Shown here in pieces: positions 35,413-43,987 of a stretch of DNA of 64,000 nucleotides. Source of the stretch: Gordonia paraffinivorans NBRC 108238 (GTDB taxonomy: Bacteria > Actinomycetota > Actinomycetes > Mycobacteriales > Mycobacteriaceae); the NCBI RefSeq assembly GCF_000344155.1, contig NZ_BAOQ01000026.1, forward strand, positions 1-64,000. The letters run 5' to 3'. The translations under genes and the position numbers were made by a program. The notes below the pieces were generated by a model. That model was not told the origin of the DNA. It did not search any database and saw nothing but the letters and a program-made list of their open reading frames with translations. Every line of letters starts with the position of its first letter. The stretch's first letter is position 1.

Positions 35413-36324
35413 ATGATGCATCTCCCAGGTCATACCGAAGTGGTCCCGCCACACCGCCGCTACGACGAGGTCGCCGAGGCGAGCGCCGCACTCGTGATCC
35501 GCTCCTACTCGACCTCGTTCGGGCTCGCCTCCCGTCTTCTCGCCCCGTCGCTGCGACGCGACGTGCGCAACATCTACGCGCTGGTGCGGGTCGCCGACGA
35601 GATCGTCGACGCACCCCGCCCCGACCAGGGTTCGGTCGACCGCCGCAACGAACTCGACCAGCTCGAGGAACAGACCTATGCCGCCATGGCCTCCGGGTCG
35701 AGCAGCAACCTGGTGGTGCACGCCTTCGCCCGCACCGCCAGGCGGGTCGGCATCGACCTGGACCTGGTCACCCCGTTCTTCGACTCGATGCGGTCCGACC
35801 TCACCCAGGTCCGGCACGACTTCGAGTCGCTCGCGGCCTACATCTACGGCTCAGCTGAGGTGGTCGGCCTGATGTGCCTGCGCGCGTTCCTCGCCGGCGA
35901 ACCCAAGGCCGACGCCCGGTACGAACACCTGGCCCCGGGGGCCCGTCGCCTCGGAGCGGCCTTCCAGAAGATCAACTTCCTGCGCGACTTCGGCGACGAC
36001 AGCGACGGACTGGGCCGGCGATACCTCGTCGGCCTCGACCCCGACGATCCGGACGAGGCGGCCTGGTCGTTGTGGCTCGACGACATCGACCTGGACCTCA
36101 CCGCCGCCGCGGCCGTGATCCCGGAACTGCCGATGAGCTGTCGTGTCGCGGTGTGCGCGGCCCACGACCTGTTCGCCGAGCTGACCGAACGCCTGCGGCA
36201 GTCGTCGGCCGCCGAGGCGCGAATCCGCCGCGTGCGGGTTCCCAACGCGGGCAAGGCGAGAATCGCGGCCGCCGCCGTCGCCCGGCGGGGCATCCCCCGC
36301 ACGGCACGAGGAGTGAACGCATGA
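35413..36324 (+). CDS. crtB: Phytoene synthase
   Basis: A 303-residue squalene/phytoene synthase that joins two GGPP into phytoene. Asp-rich motifs: D62-E-I-V-D66 and the second within NFLRDFGDDSDGLGRRYL; also YSTSFGLASRLL and YIYGSAEVVGLM. ATG 35413 has AGGAG seven bases upstream; an ATG at 35332 would add a non-conserved leader. It overlaps crtI by four bases (ATGA), so the products are co-translated. Confidence 0.94.
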   Translation: MMHLPGHTEVVPPHRRYDEVAEASAALVIRSYSTSFGLASRLLAPSLRRDVRNIYALVRVADEIVDAPRPDQGSVDRRNELDQLEEQTYAAMASGSSSNLVVHAFARTARRVGIDLDLVTPFFDSMRSDLTQVRHDFESLAAYIYGSAEVVGLMCLRAFLAGEPKADARYEHLAPGARRLGAAFQKINFLRDFGDDSDGLGRRYLVGLDPDDPDEAAWSLWLDDIDLDLTAAAAVIPELPMSCRVAVCAAHDLFAELTERLRQSSAAEARIRRVRVPNAGKARIAAAAVARRGIPRTARGVNA

Positions 36325-37910
36325 CCGGCCGCAAACACGTCGTCGTCATCGGCGGCGGCGTCGCCGGACTGGCCACCGCGGCGCTGCTCGCACACGACGG
36401 CCACGACGTCGAGATCGTCGAGAAGAACGACGAACTCGGCGGTCGCGCGGGGCTGTGGACGAACGAGGGCTTCCGCTTCGACACCGGGCCGTCGTGGTGG
36501 CTGATGCCCGAGGTCTTCGACCACTACTTCGAGATGCTCGGCACCTCCACCGCGGAACAACTCGACCTCGTCCGGTTGGACCCCGGGTATCGGGTCTTCT
36601 TCGGCGAGAAGGGCTCCGACGAGGAGCCGATCGACGTCCACAGCGACCAGAAGCGCAACCACGACCTGTTCGAGTCGATCGAGCCGGGCGCCGGGGCGGC
36701 ACTCGACGAGTACCTGGAGACCGGCAAGAAGGCCTACGACCTGGCGGTGGATCGCTTCCTGTACACGAGTTTCGAGACGCCGCGGGCCTTCCTCAGCCCG
36801 ACGGTGCTACGCAACTCGGGCACCCTGGTGTCGTTGTTGGTGCGGACGCTCGAGTCCTACATCGACGACCGGTTCCGAGACCGGCGACTGCAGCAGGTCC
36901 TCGGCTACCCGGCGGTGTTCCTGGGATCGTCGCCGGAACGGACCCCGGCCATGTACCACCTCATGAGCTGGATGGACCTCGCCGACGGGGTGAAATACCC
37001 CAACGGCGGCTTCACGACCCTCGTCGACGCGCTCGAACGCGTCGCCCGCGAACGAGGCGTGCGCATCCACACCTCCACCGCCGCGAGCGCCGTCCTCACC
37101 CGCCCGTCGGCGGGCAGGTTCCGCCGGCGCCGGGCCGAGGTCGTCGGAGTGCGGGTGCAGACCGCCGACGGTTCGACCCGCGACCTGCCGGCCGACGTCG
37201 TCGTCGGCGCGGCCGACCTCCATCACCTCGAGACGAAGCTCCTCCCGGAGGGCCTGCAGACCTTCCCGCAGCGCTACTGGGAGCGCGCGACCTCCGGGCC
37301 CGGTGCCGTGCTGGCCTACCTCGGCGTGCAAGGGGAACTCCCGGAGCTCACCCACCACTCGCTGTTCTTCACCGAGGACTGGAAGACCAACTTCGACGCG
37401 ATCTTCGAAAGTCCCACGCGGATACCAGATCCCGCGTCGCTGTACGTCTGCAAGCCGTCGGCCACCGATGACTCGGTGGCGCCTGCCGGCCACGAGAACA
37501 TCTTCATCCTGGTGCCGGTGCCCGCGGACCCGGGCCTCGGACACGGTGGCGTCGACGGAGCCGGGGACCCGGACGTCGAGAAGATCGCCGACCGTGCCAT
37601 CGCGATGATCGCCGGCTGGGCCGGCGTGCCCGATCTCGCCGAGCGCATCGTCGTGCGACGGACCGTCGGCCCGGCGGACTTCGTCGACACCGTGAACTCG
37701 TGGTGCGGCGGAGCGCTCGGTCCCGCACACACGTTGCGGCAGAGCGCCTTCTTCCGCCCGACCAACCGGTCGCGCAAGGTCGAGGGCCTGTACTATGCGG
37801 GGTCGAGCACACGGCCGGGCATCGGCCTGCCGATGTGTCTGATCAGTGCGGAGTTGATCCGCAAGCGGCTCAAGGGAGATCACTCGGTGGGACCGACGCC
37901 GACGCGGTGA
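36321..37910 (+). CDS. crtI: Phytoene desaturase
   Basis: A 529-residue CrtI-type FAD desaturase converting phytoene towards lycopene. N-terminal VVVIGGGVAGLATAALLA and EKNDELGGRAG; C-terminal GLYYAGSSTRPGIGLPMCLISAEL. Its ATG overlaps the crtB stop. Length is typical. It is the canonical desaturase of the locus; the second CrtI-type protein at 38-39.5 kb probably acts later. A strong terminator follows, shared with the opposing operon. Confidence 0.93.
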   Translation: MTGRKHVVVIGGGVAGLATAALLAHDGHDVEIVEKNDELGGRAGLWTNEGFRFDTGPSWWLMPEVFDHYFEMLGTSTAEQLDLVRLDPGYRVFFGEKGSDEEPIDVHSDQKRNHDLFESIEPGAGAALDEYLETGKKAYDLAVDRFLYTSFETPRAFLSPTVLRNSGTLVSLLVRTLESYIDDRFRDRRLQQVLGYPAVFLGSSPERTPAMYHLMSWMDLADGVKYPNGGFTTLVDALERVARERGVRIHTSTAASAVLTRPSAGRFRRRRAEVVGVRVQTADGSTRDLPADVVVGAADLHHLETKLLPEGLQTFPQRYWERATSGPGAVLAYLGVQGELPELTHHSLFFTEDWKTNFDAIFESPTRIPDPASLYVCKPSATDDSVAPAGHENIFILVPVPADPGLGHGGVDGAGDPDVEKIADRAIAMIAGWAGVPDLAERIVVRRTVGPADFVDTVNSWCGGALGPAHTLRQSAFFRPTNRSRKVEGLYYAGSSTRPGIGLPMCLISAELIRKRLKGDHSVGPTPTR

Positions 37911-37932
37911 CGACGCCCTCCGGAGGGACATG

Positions 37933-37971
37933 TGACGAAGGCCCGGCGATGATCTCGCCGGGCCTTCGTCA
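37933..37971. terminator. Bidirectional terminator between convergent carotenoid operons
   Basis: A perfect 17-base stem (TGACGAAGGCCCGGCGA, 37933-37949, with 37955-37971) and 5-base loop between crtI and the opposing crtI-like gene. Confidence 0.88.
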
Positions 37972-38044
37972 TGTGCGTTGTCCGTCATGGCAATCGGCGC
38001 GCGTCCGTGCGCGTCCTGGGTCGAGGGGATCGCTGGGGGTGCCC

Positions 38045-39535
38045 TCAGCGCTCGCCGATGAGCCCCGCCACGATCTTCGCCGACAGCATCACCAACGGCA
38101 GGCCGCCGCCCGGATGCGACGATCCGCCCACCAGGTACAGGCCGGGCACCGGCGAGGTGTTCTTCGGCCGCAGGAACGCGGCGCGCGGACCGTTCGACGA
38201 CGATCCGTAGATCGATCCGCCGGGCGTCATGGTCCGGCGTTCGAGGTCGGCCGGACTCACGAAGATCCGGTGCCGGACCCGATCGCGCACGTCGAGACCG
38301 CGGTCGGCCATCACCCGCATGATCTGATCGGCGTAGCCCTCCGCCAAACCCTCGGCGTCCCAGTCGACTCCGTGCCCGGGGTCGTGCCGGGGAGCGTTGA
38401 CGAGGACGAACCAGGAGCCGGTGCCCGGACCGGAGACGATCTCCGGGTCGTCGGGCGCCGAGATGTAGACGGTCGGACGCGCGACCGGTCGCGGCGGCCC
38501 GTTGAATCCGAAGACGGCGTCGAACTCCTCGTCGTAGTCCTCGGCGAAGAGCACGTGGTGGTGAGGCTGGTCCGCGGGCGGATCGTCGAGTGCGAGCAGC
38601 AGGACGAATCCGGACAACGACGGCGTCGACCGGCGCAGCAGGACGCGCGGCAGGCGCGCGGCGCGACGGGGGAGGAGCCGGTCGTACACCTGGCGCGCAT
38701 CGGCATTCGCGACGACGACATCCGCCGGTCGGGTGCTCCCGTCGGCCGTGACGACGCCGTCGACGCGACCGGTGCGATCGGTCGACACCCGTGCCACCTC
38801 GACCCCGAGCTCGACCGTGCCGCCGAGTTCGACGAACCGGTCGTGCATCGCGGTGGCGATCCGGCCGAGGCCGCCCCGGACATACCAGGAGCCCCAGGCC
38901 TGTTCGGCCCACGGCACCGAGGCGAGGGCGGCCGGGGCGCGGCGGGGGTCCGACCCGGTGTAGGTGGCGTAGCGGTCGAGCAACATCGCCAGGCGGGAGT
39001 CGCGCAGATGGTCCGAACCGAGCCCGCGCAGCGAACGCCACGGGGCGACGGCCCGCACGGCGCGGGGTGTGGCGATGCCGCCGATCATGGTCCGCACGCT
39101 CATCGGTGACTCGAGGAACGGGCCGTGGGTGACATCCCAGATCTGTTCCGCGCGCCGGAGAAAGGACGTCCACTGTGCGCCGCTGCCCGGCCCGAGCGCG
39201 CGGTCCAGCTCGGCGGGGATCGCGTCGATGGTGTCGGGCAGGTCGAGCACCGTGCCGTCGGGGAACCGGTAGCGCGCGGCGACGGGCAGTCGCTCCAGGT
39301 GCACCCGCTCATGGACCGGGGCACCGGTCTCGTCGAACAGCTCGGTGAGGACGTGCGGCATGGTGACCAGCGAGGGCCCGGTGTCGAAGACGAACCCGTC
39401 GTGCTCGATGACGCCGAGTTTGCCTCCGACGCGGTCGAATTGCTCGAGCACGGTCACGTCGTATCCGGCGTGCTGCAGACGCATGGCGGCGGCGAGTCCG
39501 CCGACGCCCGCCCCGATCACGATGATCCGGCTCAT
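38045..39535 (-). CDS. Second CrtI-type carotenoid oxidoreductase (CrtD-like)
   Basis: A 496-residue CrtI-family flavoprotein (IIVIGAGVGGLAAAMRL, EQFDRVGGKLG; C-terminal GLYLVGGSSHPGGGLPLVMLSAK). Its partners are a CruF-like hydratase, a glycosyltransferase and CrtA, so C-3,4 desaturation of a hydroxylated acyclic carotenoid (CrtD role) is most likely; a ketolase/oxidase role is an alternative. It is last in the leftward crtE operon and its ATG overlaps the glycosyltransferase stop (ATGA). It is clearly diverged from the crtI on the other strand, so it is not a recent duplicate. Confidence 0.85.
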   Translation of the reverse strand: MSRIIVIGAGVGGLAAAMRLQHAGYDVTVLEQFDRVGGKLGVIEHDGFVFDTGPSLVTMPHVLTELFDETGAPVHERVHLERLPVAARYRFPDGTVLDLPDTIDAIPAELDRALGPGSGAQWTSFLRRAEQIWDVTHGPFLESPMSVRTMIGGIATPRAVRAVAPWRSLRGLGSDHLRDSRLAMLLDRYATYTGSDPRRAPAALASVPWAEQAWGSWYVRGGLGRIATAMHDRFVELGGTVELGVEVARVSTDRTGRVDGVVTADGSTRPADVVVANADARQVYDRLLPRRAARLPRVLLRRSTPSLSGFVLLLALDDPPADQPHHHVLFAEDYDEEFDAVFGFNGPPRPVARPTVYISAPDDPEIVSGPGTGSWFVLVNAPRHDPGHGVDWDAEGLAEGYADQIMRVMADRGLDVRDRVRHRIFVSPADLERRTMTPGGSIYGSSSNGPRAAFLRPKNTSPVPGLYLVGGSSHPGGGLPLVMLSAKIVAGLIGER

Positions 39536-40665
39536 CGCACGCCCTCCAGGACGCGCCCCTTCCATCGAAGCTCGCCCTTGCGTCGGGCCAGCGAGGAATC
39601 CGCGGCGAGGGCGGCGAACAGCAGGACCGAGATCGGGTGGGCCAGCGCGTCGGGCCACGCCCGGCCGCCGGTGCACCCGGCGGAGACCGCGCGCGAGGCG
39701 ACCCCGGCGAGGTATCCCACCGCCCCGACGCGTGATCCGGCGAGTGCGGCCAGCGCAGGCAGCACGTACGTCAGGCACAGGCCGGCGGTGACGGCCCCGG
39801 TGCCCGCGGGCGACCCGAAGGCGGACCACAAGGACTTCCGGTATCCGGCGCGGACCTCGCGCCAGCCGTCGTACATCCGGCAGGTGGCGACCTCGCTGCC
39901 CTCGGCGACGATCCCTCGGCCGCCTGCGGCCTTGACCGCGCGCAGAAGCGCGATGTCCTCCAGGACGACGTCGCGGACGGCTTCGTGGCCACCGGCCTGC
40001 CGATACGTCACCGCGTCGACGAGCAGGAACTGCCCGTTCGCGGCGGACAGCGATGTCCGTGAGGAGTTCTCGGCGACACCGAGGGGGAGCGTGCTCAGCC
40101 ACGACCACTGCAGCAGGGGCTGGAGGAGCCGCTCGGCGGCGCCGTTCGCGATCTGGCGCGGGTAGGGGCTGAGGAGGTCGAGGCCGAGCGAGCGGAGCAG
40201 TGCCGCTGAGGAGGTGAACGCGTGCGGTTCGAGGACGACGTCTGCGTCGAGGAAGGCCAGGACCCCGTAGGGGAAAGCCGCGTCGGCCAGCTGCCGGCAC
40301 GCCCAACTTTTGCCGAGCCACCCGGGTGGCGGGGGCGACCCCGCGATCACCTCGATACGCCGGTCGCGCCCGGCCATCTCCGCGACCAGTGCGCCGGTGC
40401 CGTCGTCGGACTCGTCGTCGAGCACGAGTACGCGCACCGGCCCCGGCCACCGGTCGGCGGCCTCCAGCACCGCGGTCAGGCAGCGGCTCGCGGTGGAAGC
40501 CTCGTTGCGCATCGGGATCAGCACCGACAGCGGTTCGGCCTCGGCGACCGTCCCGCGGGAGGGCCGCCGGACCCGGAGCACGTTGTCGATGGTCAGGCCG
40601 AGTGAGGCGAACGAGAGCGCCGTGCCCAGCGCGGTCGCGCGTCGGCCGAGGTCAGCGAGGCGCAC
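39532..40665 (-). CDS. Family 2 glycosyltransferase, carotenoid-linked (CruG/CrtQ-like)
   Basis: A 377-residue GT2 enzyme: an N-terminal hydrophobic segment, then PLSVLIPMRNE, DDESDD (83-88), the metal/nucleotide-sugar DAD (140-142), PPGWLGKSWAC typical of carotenoid GT2s, a VLED acidic motif, and C-terminal membrane helices. It probably transfers a sugar to the hydroxyl made by the CruF-like hydratase, whose gene overlaps it by 14 bases. The GTG start keeps the conserved N-terminus. Sugar identity unknown. Confidence 0.85.
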   Translation of the reverse strand: MRLADLGRRATALGTALSFASLGLTIDNVLRVRRPSRGTVAEAEPLSVLIPMRNEASTASRCLTAVLEAADRWPGPVRVLVLDDESDDGTGALVAEMAGRDRRIEVIAGSPPPPGWLGKSWACRQLADAAFPYGVLAFLDADVVLEPHAFTSSAALLRSLGLDLLSPYPRQIANGAAERLLQPLLQWSWLSTLPLGVAENSSRTSLSAANGQFLLVDAVTYRQAGGHEAVRDVVLEDIALLRAVKAAGGRGIVAEGSEVATCRMYDGWREVRAGYRKSLWSAFGSPAGTGAVTAGLCLTYVLPALAALAGSRVGAVGYLAGVASRAVSAGCTGGRAWPDALAHPISVLLFAALAADSSLARRKGELRWKGRVLEGVR

Positions 40666-41614
40666 GGTGCCTCCCGGGTACCGTGCCGGATTCGATTCTG
40701 TGAGAACGGTTGTGCCGCAGGACCGAGGCCAGCAGCGGCAGTGCGACCACCCCCATGAGCAGCGCGCCCACGACGGCGACCGTCGGGCGACCGAAGAAGA
40801 CGGCGTGCGCCAGCACCGACGAGAAGTAGGTCCACAGGTAGGTCGCGATCGGGACTCCGTCGTCGGCCTGTGCGTCGGCCCGGACGAGGCGGTCGAGAAC
40901 GCCGATCATGAGGAACGAGACGAGCAGCCACCCGGCGAAGTTGGTCAGCGGGATGTCGGCGACGCCGGGCAGGGACGGTGTGGGATGGCGCCAGGCCCAG
41001 TGACCCTGGTCGACCATCTGCGGGTCGAGGAAGACATCCCACGCGGTCAGGGCGTACGCGCCCACGAACGGTGTGACGACGCGGGCGCGCGCCGCGGACA
41101 ATCGCGTCACCCGGAGGAGACGGCGCGTCACCGCCAGGGCGGGCCAGGCCATCATGATCCACGCCAACGGGACGAGAACCGGCACTCCGAGGATCTTCCA
41201 GCCGAGCGAGTCGGTGTAGAGATATGCGCCGAAGGGGAACCCGGTGCCGACGCCGATCGCCTCGGCAACGAGTCCGCCGCCGCCGGCGACCACGACCAGT
41301 GCTGCCGCCGAGGCGATTCCGCGGGTCGCGGCGAGATGGATGACCGATGCCGAGGCGAGGAGGGTGACGCTCGCGACGGTCAGGGGCAGGGTGCCGCCAC
41401 CGGTGAGGGGGAACGCTATCTGGACACCGACCGTCGCGACGAGCAGCGCCCAGGTCAGGGTGAGGAGGTGTCGCCGCCAGGGTGCGCGGGCGGCCCGGTC
41501 CTGCGCCGCCGCGGACCCGGTCCGTCGCCGGACGGGTCCGCGCGCGGAGGTCGTCGACGGATCGCGCGGCGTCTGATCGGCTGTCGTGATCGGACTCGAT
41601 GTGGCCGTGCTCAT
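40652..41614 (-). CDS. cruF: Carotenoid biosynthesis membrane protein (CruF-like C-1',2'-hydratase)
   Basis: A 320-residue membrane protein with about seven helices after a disordered 45-residue N-terminus. It carries the DUF422/CruF pattern: GTGFPFGAYLYTDSLGWKI, PLAWIMMAWP, ALTAWDVFLDPQMV, and HWAWRHPTPSLPGVADIPLTNF. CruF and its archaeal relatives add water to the end of acyclic carotenoids to give a tertiary alcohol. ATG 41614 overlaps the crtA stop (ATGA). The symbol is given by similarity; regiospecificity is inferred. Confidence 0.85.
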   Translation of the reverse strand: MSTATSSPITTADQTPRDPSTTSARGPVRRRTGSAAAQDRAARAPWRRHLLTLTWALLVATVGVQIAFPLTGGGTLPLTVASVTLLASASVIHLAATRGIASAAALVVVAGGGGLVAEAIGVGTGFPFGAYLYTDSLGWKILGVPVLVPLAWIMMAWPALAVTRRLLRVTRLSAARARVVTPFVGAYALTAWDVFLDPQMVDQGHWAWRHPTPSLPGVADIPLTNFAGWLLVSFLMIGVLDRLVRADAQADDGVPIATYLWTYFSSVLAHAVFFGRPTVAVVGALLMGVVALPLLASVLRHNRSHRIESGTVPGRHRAPR

Positions 41615-42345
41615 GCGGTCTTCCCCTGATAGGTGCCGGAGATGTCGGTGACCGCGAACCGGGTGAACAGTTCCTCGGCGTACCACCGTGCGGGTTTGGT
41701 CCTCCGTACCGCGGACAGATGCGCGGGGGAGCGGTAGGCGAAGTCGGTGAGGTGCTGTGCGGAGTCCCAGACCGAGAAGGTCCCCTGCACCCCGACCGGT
41801 AGCTCGCCCACCCCGAGCGCCAGTCGGTTGCCCGGGGAGCGGCCGAGTTCGGCGGCGACGGGCGGCACGGCACGCCAGAACGACGCCATCGTCGTCGGGC
41901 GCAGCCGTGCACGGGTCAGCGCGGCCACCGGGCCGGACCACGACGCCGGTCGTCCCGCGTTCGAGGACGCATCGGCGGGCCCGTCCGGCCCTGCGGAGGC
42001 GCCGAACGGATCGACCTTCGACCACCTGCCCTTCGACCGGATCGGCCGCATCACGACCCGCAGTTCCTCGGTCGCCGAGTCCTGCCACCGGCGCAGGACC
42101 GGCGAGTCCGCTCCTGCGAGTGCGGATCCCTCGTCATCCCAGACGGTGAGCGCCGCCCAGTGGCGCAGGTCCGCGCCGGACAGCGTGAACGTGTCCGCCG
42201 TGCCCGTGCCGAGCAGTTTGGCGAAGCGCAATCCGGGTGCGGCACGCAGGGATCGCCGCCCGGATGCCATCCGGCGCAGCGCCGGGAGGGCCCGATCGAC
42301 TCCCCAGACGCGCAGTTCGACGGTCGGTGCCGCTCCGGCGGTCAT
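41611..42345 (-). CDS. crtA: Spheroidene monooxygenase-like carotenoid ketolase
   Basis: A 244-residue protein of the CrtA type: VDRALPALRRMASGRRSLRA, FAKLLGTGTADTFTLSGADLRHWAALTVWDDE, and VQGTFSVWDSAQHLTDFAYRSPAHLSAVRRTKPARWYAEELFTRFAV at the end, all conserved blocks. In purple bacteria CrtA introduces a keto group at C-2 of acyclic carotenoids; it is also known from a few non-phototrophs. ATG 42345 overlaps the crtE stop and its own stop overlaps the cruF-like start. This implies an acyclic keto product. Confidence 0.88.
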   Translation of the reverse strand: MTAGAAPTVELRVWGVDRALPALRRMASGRRSLRAAPGLRFAKLLGTGTADTFTLSGADLRHWAALTVWDDEGSALAGADSPVLRRWQDSATEELRVVMRPIRSKGRWSKVDPFGASAGPDGPADASSNAGRPASWSGPVAALTRARLRPTTMASFWRAVPPVAAELGRSPGNRLALGVGELPVGVQGTFSVWDSAQHLTDFAYRSPAHLSAVRRTKPARWYAEELFTRFAVTDISGTYQGKTA

Positions 42346-43493
42346 GCGCGTCGCCACACGCAGCGTTCGACCAGTCCGGAGAGCGCCTGCCGGGTCTCGT
42401 CGTCCACGGCGGCACCGGCAATGATCCCGAAGGCGTCCTCGGCGAGTTCGACGATGCGCTGATCGACCCGTTCGAGCGCCCCGGTCGACTCGAACACCGC
42501 TCGGACACGCGCGAGTCCGGTGACGTCGAGATCCGGGTTCCCGAGGCAGTCGTCGAGGACCCTCCGTTCCCGCAGCGTCGCCGACTCCTGGGCGAGCGCG
42601 ACGAGCATGGTGCGTTTGCCCTCGCGGATGTCGTCGATCGCCGGTTTGCCGGTCACCGCCTCGTCGCCGAAGACGCCGAGGACGTCGTCACGCAACTGGA
42701 AGGCCTCGCCGGCGGTCAGCCCGATGCGGTCGTAGTCGGAGAGCAACGACTCGTCGGCGCCGGCCAGCGTGCCGCCGAGTCGCAGCGGCTGGCCGATGGT
42801 GTACCGCGCGCTCTTGTAGCGCAGCACCCGTTCGGTGCGATCGGCGTCTGCCTGCTCCTCGGTCTGGCTCAGCATGTCGAGGTACTGGCCCGCATACGCC
42901 TCGTCGCGCATCTGGGTCCAGGTGCGGCGGACCGCGGCGCGGACACTGCGACCCGCGTCGTCGACGGCGGCGGCCGCGAGATCGTCCGACCACGACAGGC
43001 ACATGTCGCCGACGAGGATCGCGACCGCCGTCCCCCAGGTCTCCGGATCTCCCTGACGGTTCTCCTCCAGGTGCGCGTCGGCGAAGAGCCGGTGCACGGT
43101 GGGCAGGCCTCGGCGGGTGTCCGAGTCGTCCATGACGTCGTCGTGGACGAGTGCCGCGAGGTGGAACAGCTCGATCGCCGACGCGAGCTCGACGACGCCG
43201 GGCACCGGGCGGCCCCGGGCCGCGCCGCGCGCGCCCCACAGGCAGAACGCGGCGCGCAGACGCTTGCCGCCGGTCAGCCGTGCCGCCACCGCCTCGGCGG
43301 CGGGGGCGAGCTCGGAACCCACCTCCAGCAGCGTGGCGGCGTGCCCGCGGAAGTGCGCGGACAGCATCTCGTCGACGAGGCGCAGGTCGGTGGGCACATC
43401 CGTGATCTCGTCGGTGATCGCGCGCAGGTGCGCGGCGTCGGACGCGGGGCGACGCGGCGCGGGCGAGGTGGTGATCGCGGCGATCTGAGTCAT
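42342..43493 (-). CDS. crtE: Geranylgeranyl diphosphate synthase (polyprenyl synthetase)
   Basis: A 383-residue trans-prenyltransferase. The first Asp-rich motif is D118-D-V-M-D122 followed by DTRRG; the second is at Asp269/270 and Asp277 (QLRDDVLGVFGD). It builds GGPP from IPP and DMAPP for CrtB. First gene of the leftward operon crtE-crtA-cruF-GT2-crtI-like, all with overlapping ends. ATG 43493 has a GGG-rich ribosome site. Product chain length (C20) is inferred from context. Confidence 0.93.
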   Translation of the reverse strand: MTQIAAITTSPAPRRPASDAAHLRAITDEITDVPTDLRLVDEMLSAHFRGHAATLLEVGSELAPAAEAVAARLTGGKRLRAAFCLWGARGAARGRPVPGVVELASAIELFHLAALVHDDVMDDSDTRRGLPTVHRLFADAHLEENRQGDPETWGTAVAILVGDMCLSWSDDLAAAAVDDAGRSVRAAVRRTWTQMRDEAYAGQYLDMLSQTEEQADADRTERVLRYKSARYTIGQPLRLGGTLAGADESLLSDYDRIGLTAGEAFQLRDDVLGVFGDEAVTGKPAIDDIREGKRTMLVALAQESATLRERRVLDDCLGNPDLDVTGLARVRAVFESTGALERVDQRIVELAEDAFGIIAGAAVDDETRQALSGLVERCVWRRA

Positions 43494-43640
43494 GTCGGGG
43501 CCCTTCGTGCGGGGATACGGCCGTGCGGGGGTCGGCCTGACAGTTACCCGGTCTTCGGAGTCACGACACCAGCGGATGGGTATGTCCCGGCGGCGCGAGT
43601 CGACGCCGGGTCGGGCCGGGCCGGCGGTAGGTTGGACACC

Positions 43641-43934
43641 ATGGCAGTGGATGCAACGGTGCCCGTGGTGGCGCTCGGTCTGGTGGGTGGATTCGCCGCG
43701 GCCCGCTACAGCGGCCGACGTGAACTCGGCGGGGTGGTCCTCGCGGCGGCAGGGGCCTGGAGCACTCGCCGATGGGTGCAGACGAAGGGCCCGGCGGTGG
43801 CCGGCGGGTTGCTCGGCACCTACCTCGCGGCCTTCGGCGGATCGCATCCGCTGGCCAAGAAGATCGGCGCGTGGCCCTCGGTCGCGGTGGTGACGGCGGT
43901 CGCCGCCGGCGCGACCGCCGCGGCCACCCGCTGA
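43641..43934 (+). CDS. Small hydrophobic protein of unknown function
   Basis: A 97-residue protein rich in Gly, Ala and Val with two or three short hydrophobic stretches, resembling conserved actinobacterial proteins without known function. It is preceded by TAGGTT (43628-43633) seven bases before the ATG, a leaderless pattern. It diverges from the crtE operon by 147 bases, but nothing ties it to carotenoids. Confidence 0.65.
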   Translation: MAVDATVPVVALGLVGGFAAARYSGRRELGGVVLAAAGAWSTRRWVQTKGPAVAGGLLGTYLAAFGGSHPLAKKIGAWPSVAVVTAVAAGATAAATR

Positions 43935-43987
43935 TCCCACGGCGAACCGGCTCAGGCGCCGCCGGGGCCGACGTACCATCGGCTCCC

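Noticed and set aside
36321-39535. The two CrtI-type genes as a recent duplication
   Set aside because: They differ in length and in most positions outside the FAD motifs and lie in different operons.
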